Source: Brachycybe producta | Lineage: Eukaryota; Arthropoda; Diplopoda; Playtdesmida; Andrognathidae | Direction: 5' to 3' | Assembly: GCA_036925085.1 (NCBI GenBank) | Contig: JAUPFP010000100.1 | Span: 358,304 to 422,303, forward strand | DNA length: 64,000 bases | Shown here: positions 58,401 through 64,000 of the stretch, piece by piece | How positions within the stretch are numbered: position 1 is the first letter of the stretch | How the letters are laid out: each line of letters starts with the position of its first letter | Notes under the pieces: model-generated | What the model saw: the letters and a program-made list of their open reading frames with translations, nothing else | Database searches by the model: none | Told to the model about the DNA's origin: nothing | Made by a program: the position numbers and the translations under genes

Positions 58401-60970
58401 TTACTCTGTAACAAATTTTGTTCGTTGTTCTGTTCGTTGCCCCTCACATCATAGGATGTTTGTGTTAGGGCCAGGAATAGTTGAAAGTCTCGGCGAATAT
58501 TTCTCCGAACATCCGTTGTGAGGTTACCAACTAGGAACACGTTGTTGAACATGTTCGGTTTAAGTTTGGACACTCTGGCCATAGCGAACAGAACAGTTAC
58601 TGTCAACTGGGCCAATATACGTACTTCAATCGATGCTTGTACAAATTGTAAATTTCATCATTTGGGTCCTCGATCAAAAATGAATTTGGCATGTCAATAC
58701 AGATTTTTTTTGAATGTCTTGTTCAAGTTTAAACGAAATCTACCTGTTTGATAAACATCCTTATTACTGGTGTTGGCGTTATTATTGATGTCACTTCGTA
58801 ATCTGCTAAAATCTTGAGTGTGTCCTCGAAATGAATTTTATGTGAAGTTCGCTGCATAAGTTAAACCTTATTTAGGAATAAAACTGGCAATGGTGATTGA
58901 TATAAGTGAGTATAATACTTACCTCCCAAATAATGAAGGGCATCCTCTGATACAGTGGCATATAGAAAGCAAACATCTGACCACCAATCCAAAAATAATA
59001 TGTGGAACAATACAAGGCTTTGTGTTCTCTTGGTTTAGGAGGCGATCCTATTAAGGCTGTGCCTACAGATAGACTGTTGCTGACAACGTAAAGTGAACTG
59101 GCAACAACACCCTAAAACAAGACACATCAATATGTTTATACATAGTTATTTGTCCAGTGCAGGCTTTAGCCTATTTCCGGCCTGAAGCTTCAGTTTTCAG
59201 GCTTTGTTAGAAAATTGTGTATTGAAAATTGTCCGTATTATGAGTTTGACAAATTTCACTTTCTGTAGAGTGACCCAGGGGTGCCCACAGGGGGTAGTCT
59301 GGTGAGCTACTCGCCATTTGCCTCTTTTGGGTGGTGATTGACATATTGTATCAAATTTTTTTTTATAATAATCAGAATATGGTTGGTTATATATAATAAT
59401 ATTAAAGCCATAAGGCCAATTTATTATTTTATTTATGTTTAAAAAAAGCAGTGTGTTTAAGCTGCTCTTATACATCATGTTATAAGTGCTTTTTTTATGG
59501 CTCGCTACGCTCGCGAGAATTGACAGCAGGAGTATACTATAAAATGATTGCTTGCTCGCTACGCACGTATTCCAAAGTTTAAAGACTTTGTTTCAAACAC
59601 ATCTATGGCCAATTGAAACTCATTCAGAAAAGGTTTATGCAAACAATGGGAAATTCGATCATTTTAAAACTGATTAAATTTATATTTCCAGTAATTGGTC
59701 CGGGGGGGGGGGGGATTTTCCACTGGCTTTGGGGGGGTGGGTTGGTCACCCCTGCTGTAGACATTATTGCTAAATCGTTTAGTATGTTTTGGAGCCAAAT
59801 CCTGTTTTGGACCAGTTAGCTTTTGATTAACTTCCGTTTTGGACATGTTGCCCAGACCTAAAACTTGTACTGTATTTGTCTCGTTCGTTGGTGTTGACGT
59901 ACTTTGGGTTTTCCTGTTGTTCCTGACGTATATATCACAAACAATGGTCGGTTGATTTCGATCGGGACGCAATCGTGAGGTTTGGCTGTTTTCAAAACCT
60001 CGTCCCAGTCGACATCTCGAGGAGAAAAGATTTCAGCCGGTTTCTAGATATATTTATTTACAAATGCCAAACAAAAGTAATTTGTTTTGTAAGAAATAAA
60101 AATGTTGGTTCATCATAATTTTTTTGTTGTTTACGTACTGCACATTTGCGTTGGAAAACGATGATTTTATCTGGTTTATGCTCGCATTGGTCGAGGACAT
60201 TGTCAATATATTGTTTTGGATTGAAGAATTCTTCGTTTGAAGTTAACTCACAATTCGTTGTTATGATTACTTTTGGCTGTTTTGATAAAATCAAATTTGG
60301 GTTTACTTATAATATACAAATAGCATTTAAAAGTGTTGGTCAAAAAAAGTCTTACCTTAAAGTCATCCAAACCGATGGCCATGGCACTTACAGGTTGGAC
60401 AGTGTAAAGAATGTTATAAACTACTCCGATTCTAACAGCTGCTAACATAGAAACGACGGTTTCAAAAATGGATGGCATGTAAATGGACACATGATCTCCA
60501 TCTCGAACGCCACAGTCACTCAAAACGCCTGCCACACGAGAAACCTAATTTTAAGTTTGTTAATTGAAGGATGCTTTTGTATGAAAATGAATGTTGTAGG
60601 CATAAATAAATAACATTAACCTTATCTAGAATGTCGTTGATTGTATAATTTACGGCTGTCTGAGTAAACTGACTAAAGGCAATGAGTGCAACGTCATCTC
60701 CATGTCCTTTTACCTTTTTGTCCAACAATTCATACGACAGGTTGATTTTTCCTCCGATAAACCTGTCGTAACAAAACGCAATTGAGATGCAAGTTTTGTG
60801 AGGGAATGTTGTTGGATTAAATTATTTTACCATTGGTTGTTGTGTTTGTCAGGTTCGTAGTTGTGAATTTTTTTCCAATTCTCGAACCAAGTCAATGATT
60901 TAACTTTTTCAATCCAGTACTTTTCTGGATCTTCTAAGTACTTTAGTTTTTCTTCTGAATAGTTTTCCAT
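55402..60970 (-). CDS. ACSS3-like acyl-CoA synthetase, paralogue B, 619 aa, 13 exons
   Basis: Minus-strand exons in gene order: 60970-60831, 60762-60621, 60544-60356, 60276-60139, 60043-59903, 59111-58923, 58851-58744, 58668-58625, 57813-57710, 56555-56460, 56130-55982, 55908-55689, 55601-55402. Exon phases equal those of paralogue A and ten of the 13 exon lengths are identical (exons 2, 12 and 13 differ by a few bases), so the two arose by tandem duplication. The ATP loop is canonical ([10 protein letters not shown], from residue 242 across the exon 5/6 junction), Thr398-Glu399 and Lys596 of PKTQTGK are kept; TETG reads TEGG, and the NRA-SVFKI-GQR block has Lys for Ala. B therefore looks competent to activate a short acid, substrate unknown. 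All introns GT-AG. No organelle presequence seen. Confidence 0.92.
56637..56844. mobile_element. F2 palindromic element with 9-bp target duplication
   Basis: Ends ACAGGCAATTAGAAATCGGG and the inverse; GGCTCCGCCCTTTTTATGAC near each end; TGACGTCA in the middle. TACAGGTAC flanks it on both sides (56628-56636 and 56845-56853), a perfect 9-bp duplication as made by Mutator-like transposases. Lies in intron 9 of paralogue B. Confidence 0.92.
57113..57350 (+). mobile_element. tRNA-derived SINE in intron 9 of paralogue B
   Basis: A-box-like GGTAGCACAGTGGGTGTC and perfect B-box GGTTCGAATCC, about 30 bases apart, head a 240-bp sequence. The body (GTTGACGTCAGGCGGGGCAA, ACACCGCGCTCGGCG) ends in AAAAGAAGAAGAAT. 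The lack of an acceptor stem rules out a functional tRNA. Confidence 0.75.
57457..57536. repeat. 80-bp hairpin
   Basis: CATAGGCACATACGATTTAC is inverted as GTAAATCGTATGTGCCTATG; inner TGCAAATATGCCAAC pairs with GTTGGTATATTTGCA. Loop of about 6 bases. Confidence 0.9.
58320..58600. mobile_element. Probable inverted-repeat element in intron 8 of paralogue B
   Basis: TAGAACAGAACAACGAACTG and GAACATG words recur inverted (TTCGTTGTTCTGTTCG, GTTGAACATGTTCGG, GCGAACAGAACAGTTACTG). Boundaries are unclear. Confidence 0.45.
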
Positions 60971-61107
60971 CTTTACTGTGAGTGATGGTCACTGTCTTAA
61001 TGTTTTGTTAGTAAGTGGTGACCTAATATTTATGAGAAGTTTTTTTTTTTTTTGAAAACATGGTTCCGATTCAAATGGATAGGAATATGAAGCAAAGGTT
61101 AGGTTAG

Positions 61108-61149
61108 GTTTTCCAAGTACTTTAGCCTTTGTTCTGAGTAGTTTTCCAT
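61108..61149 (-). pseudogene. Relic of a synthetase exon 1
   Basis: Minus strand reads MENYSEQRLKYLEN, matching paralogue B residues 1-13 ([13 protein letters not shown]) and then diverging at a repeated AGGTT word; the rest of exon 1 is absent. It sits 140 bases upstream of the paralogue B start, so it is a leftover of another tandem copy or a local duplication. Confidence 0.7.
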
Positions 61150-61341
61150 ATTTTCTTAGGTAGTCCTCTTTTTTTGTTTATTCAAAAATTGTTTCTGGTT
61201 ATTGAGTAATAGCCATAATTTCGTCTTATTAGTTAAATAGTTTGTAATTGTATTTAATTTCTCTATATCATATTAAAGGTAATTGTTACAATGTTTTTGT
61301 TATAGATTATGAAGGCAATAATTATTGCATTGTTATTTTGT

Positions 61342-61540
61342 AGACCATTTTCACACTAGTCACTTTTTAGTGGTGGAAGGAATTTGACTGCAAAATTTAG
61401 TCGAATACGACGATAGGTCGTTGGGCTGTCTTTGACAATGTAGTGGTATATGGAAATCGTCTGTACCGTTCCATACGAGCGACATGCCGACTACATCTTG
61501 CAGTCGAACTCGACCAGCAAAAGTGGTTCTTGTAAAAAAA
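61342..61540. mobile_element. Inverted-repeat element near paralogue B 5' side
   Basis: CACTAGTCACTTTTTAGTGG at the left and AGCAAAAGTGGTTCTTG at the right pair loosely; inner TTGACTGCAAAATTTAGTCG and TTGCAGTCGAACTCGAC are related. GC-rich core with short CGAC words. Confidence 0.45.
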
Positions 61541-62412
61541 AGCTCTTATATGCAGTTTTTTTCTTCTACTTAGAAAATTAATCTCTGTTGCCACTTAATT
61601 TGTTACTTGATTAATTATTTAATTTGGAATGTTCTTCTATTCAAACAGGTAGACGTTTGTATAGTCGGCATTAACGGAACAAGCTGAAATCTGGTGACCA
61701 AACCAATTGACATTCGTAAGTATTATCATTAAGAAAGCGAAATCATTTGACATTGTAAAGTTTGGTTTTGTGAGAGATGTTTGCTGATATTTCGATTTTT
61801 TTTTCCATTTTTAACAAAGTTAATATAAAATGAACAAATAGTTTAATCATCAAAGTTCAGAGTTAGAAAGGTCATCTTTAGAATCAGATGTAGCTTCATA
61901 TAAGACATCACCTATTCCATTAAAATGGAATTTGAGGGTCCACTTGAGGGTTATGACATGTTTTTGATTGCAAACAAGCTTAAAATACTCTTATGAATCA
62001 ATTATATGCACCAGTGTTTCTTTTTTTTTTGGTTTTGGTACTTGAATACAAGTTTTCCAAATAAATTATCACTTTTTGAAATATTTCAATTTCAGAGACC
62101 TGTGAAATATTTCAATGAAATGAAATATTTCATTGAAATTTCATTTGAAATATTTCACAGGCACACCACTACACAAATGTTAAGGAATTAAAATGTTAAA
62201 AAAAATTGTGTGATAATTTTTTGGTGGAGGGGAAAGGGCCTCTTAAATGTTATAGCTTAGGGCCACAACAAGTCTAAATCCGGCCCTGTTGCGTGCATGT
62301 ATATTTTAATATCCAAAATTATGGATTTTTACAAAAAAAGAAAATGTAACAGCTGCCAAAATGTAAGTTTGAAATATGTAAGCAGGTATTTGTATTTTAA
62401 TCATACTTACAC

Positions 62413-62436
62413 GTTCTTTCCAGATCTTTTGAATCA
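62413..62436 (-). pseudogene. Possible relic of a synthetase exon 13 start
   Basis: After TTTTAAAG on the minus strand the frame reads VIQKIWKERV, resembling the start of exon 13 in A (MAQKSGKDIA) and B ([10 protein letters not shown]) with the same acceptor context, then stops resembling it at GTAAGT. The match is short and may be chance. Confidence 0.3.
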
Positions 62437-63277
62437 CTTTAAAAGATTTTAATATTTACATTACTTGAAAATGAAACAATTTTTTTGTAAGTTGCGAAAT
62501 CTTCAAATCGTAAACGAGCATAATGATGCCAAAATGTTAGAGGTCAGTGTCGAAGCGTCAGTCTAGTTATCAGCATTAAGATACAGATGTAACTCAACTA
62601 AGAGCTTTTTCTAATTCTATGTATGAAGAAGTTAAGTAACATTTTTTTGAGATTTTTAACTAAGGTGCAGGAAGGTGTTAACTGCTGATCCATTCACTAC
62701 AACAATCAGTACACACTAATCTCCTATTGTTCTCCAGATTTTCATCAATAAAGGGGTTAAATACGAAAGTTTTATGACAAACCTTCAAAGAGGACTGCAT
62801 GTGGCCATGAATCCCTTCAAAGTATCTTGTTTATCAGCCAGTTATAATTATATTTTTGTAAAAGCAAACCTTTGTACCGTGCTAGTTTCACATAAAATAT
62901 TACATTCTTATAATAATTTTATATTATTTTAATACAAAAGTAAATATGTCACATAAATTCAACAAGATATACATGTACGCGTAGCAAAGTGAATCTACTT
63001 TAAAGATTTTGATTAATTACTTTTGAAGCAGCTCAAAAAGGAATTTGGCAAACGGACTTTTTAGTCCAAGAGTTTGCAAGTTGAGGGTCCCTGAACCTGT
63101 TTTGGGTATAACACTATGAAACCACATCAGTGCCATTACAAACAATACTAATCAGTTTAATCCAAAATTAAAATGCACAAAATATATACTATCCTTTTTA
63201 ATTTGCATAATTTCACTCATTGCTTCAGAAAACGTTGTACAAATTTGTTTCTTAAACCAAATTGTTTTAAATCATAG

Positions 63278-63391
63278 TTAACAACCATACCACATTGAAC
63301 ACACTGGTTCTCGTCTGATCACCAAAGTTAAGCCAAGTTGGGCCCAGTCAGTACAAGGAAGGGTGACCACCTGAGAATACTGGGTGTAAAA
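63278..63391 (+). pseudogene. 5S rRNA-derived sequence
   Basis: CAACCATACCACATTGAACA, GGTTCTCGTCTGATCACC, AAAGTTAAGCCAAGTTGGGC and GGGTGACCACCTGAGAATAC line up through almost the whole length of animal 5S rRNA (including its internal promoter region), but with many C-to-T and G-to-A changes and without the GCC...GGC terminal stem. Probably a retro-copy or the head of a 5S-derived SINE rather than a working gene. Confidence 0.8.
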
Positions 63392-63754
63392 AATTTAAAT
63401 AAAAGGAAAAATATTCTTGCATAATTTAAATTTTTCGGGCTTATTTTATTATAATACATAAAAGGCATAATTTCCAATAACAAATTTGCATATTATTTTA
63501 AATTTTTATTTGTATAATATGAAATATTCTCTTGCATATATTTTGAGCTTATTTCATATTTGCATAAAACATCTAATTTCTAAAAACAACTGGCATATTT
63601 TTGAACTTTTATTTACATACCAATGTTGAGCTTTATTAACAATTACCATAATAATTCTTAGATTCAGTTGAACGACAGCATTACTTAATATTAATTATCC
63701 TCTATGAATTTCTTTATTAATAAAGATATAGTAGAAATGGTTATTAGCTTGTGG

Positions 63755-64000
63755 TCAATTCTGATTTATTTGTATTATTTCATTCTCAGTTGTTGGTGGC
63801 GGTGGTGGTTTAAATTGACCGAATTGGCCCTTTACCGAATTTCGAACCATTTCTTTGACAGTTCCTCTTGCGATTTTTCCACTTTGGTTCTTCACAATAG
63901 CTTCGACCTGTATTAGTTCGTCGAACGTTACCCAGTTTCCAAATTGACCAACGACCATTGCCTTCAGTTCGCTTGCAATATCTTTTTTGGAAGGTTGAGC
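63755..64000 (-). CDS. ACSS3-like acyl-CoA synthetase, paralogue C, 3' end only
   Basis: The minus frame enters from the window edge and reads AQPSKKDIASELKAMVVGQF, then FDELIQV, the PKT-like block VKNQSGK (the C-terminal catalytic Lys) and [17 protein letters not shown], parallel to the last exons of A and B. It then runs on with a Pro-rich extension (FKPPPPPTTENEIIQINQN) that the others lack and stops at 63755. The upstream exons are outside the window, so intactness cannot be judged. It has the same strand and order as A and B, extending the tandem array to three. Confidence 0.88.
   Translation of the reverse strand, partial: AQPSKKDIASELKAMVVGQFGNWVTFDELIQVEAIVKNQSGKIARGTVKEMVRNSVKGQFGQFKPPPPPTTENEIIQINQN

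Larger units (their letters stand above)
60971..63754. other. Spacer between synthetase genes B and C
   Basis: 2.8 kb. Contains an exon-1 relic (61108-61149), an inverted-repeat element (about 61342-61540), a nested palindrome of GAAATATTTCA words (62098-62161), a possible exon-13 relic near 62413-62436 and a 5S rRNA-like sequence (63278-63391). AT-rich otherwise; no intact gene. Confidence 0.6.

Overview
This is AT-rich nuclear DNA of an invertebrate animal. The genes are split by GT-AG introns, introns and spacers are packed with foldback (inverted-repeat) elements, and the protein domains are metazoan (receptor kinase-like, DOMON/EGF, PRPF38A, ACSS-type acyl-CoA synthetases). I cannot name the species. 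A 29-bp satellite built on CCTAA (TTAGG on the other strand, the usual arthropod telomere motif) weakly hints at an arthropod-like lineage. All exon boundaries below were joined by hand from splice-site signals, codon phase and family similarity; there is no transcript support.

Layout. 307-4933 (+): a 784-residue single-pass receptor with signal peptide, WSC domain, fibronectin-III domain, membrane segment and tyrosine-kinase-like domain whose catalytic residues are changed (VAVK Lys to Gln, HRD Asp to Arg, the following Asn to Ser): a predicted receptor pseudokinase. 8450-12201 (+): PRPF38A, a spliceosomal tri-snRNP protein; intron 2 holds a 1-kb minisatellite with a higher-order repeat. 13833-39310 (+): a 19-exon, 1312-residue type-I membrane protein whose mature N terminus is predicted to start with His (LPMO-like), followed by two EGF repeats, two DOMON modules, an acidic linker with a furin-type RYKR site, a possible SEA-like region, a membrane segment and a Gly/Ser-rich tail. 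41490-48722, 55402-60970 and 63755 to beyond the window end (all -): three tandem ACSS3-like acyl-CoA synthetase genes. The first two are complete, each 619 aa in 13 exons with matching phases; the third enters only by its last exon.

The four gene types show no obvious shared pathway; the only functional cluster is the synthetase array. Paralogue A has an altered ATP-binding loop and a GC-AG intron, while B keeps the canonical loop. Relics of an exon 1 and perhaps an exon 13 between B and C suggest more duplications and losses.

The rest is a dense repeat landscape: a high-copy ~300-400 bp palindromic element (called F1 here, over 20 copies or half copies), several other inverted-repeat families with recognisable target duplications (9-bp, TTA, 8-bp), tRNA-derived and 5S-derived sequences, a LINE tail and hairpin-forming tandem arrays. 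Several short introns are filled almost end to end by one such element, which raises the question of introner-like intron gain.
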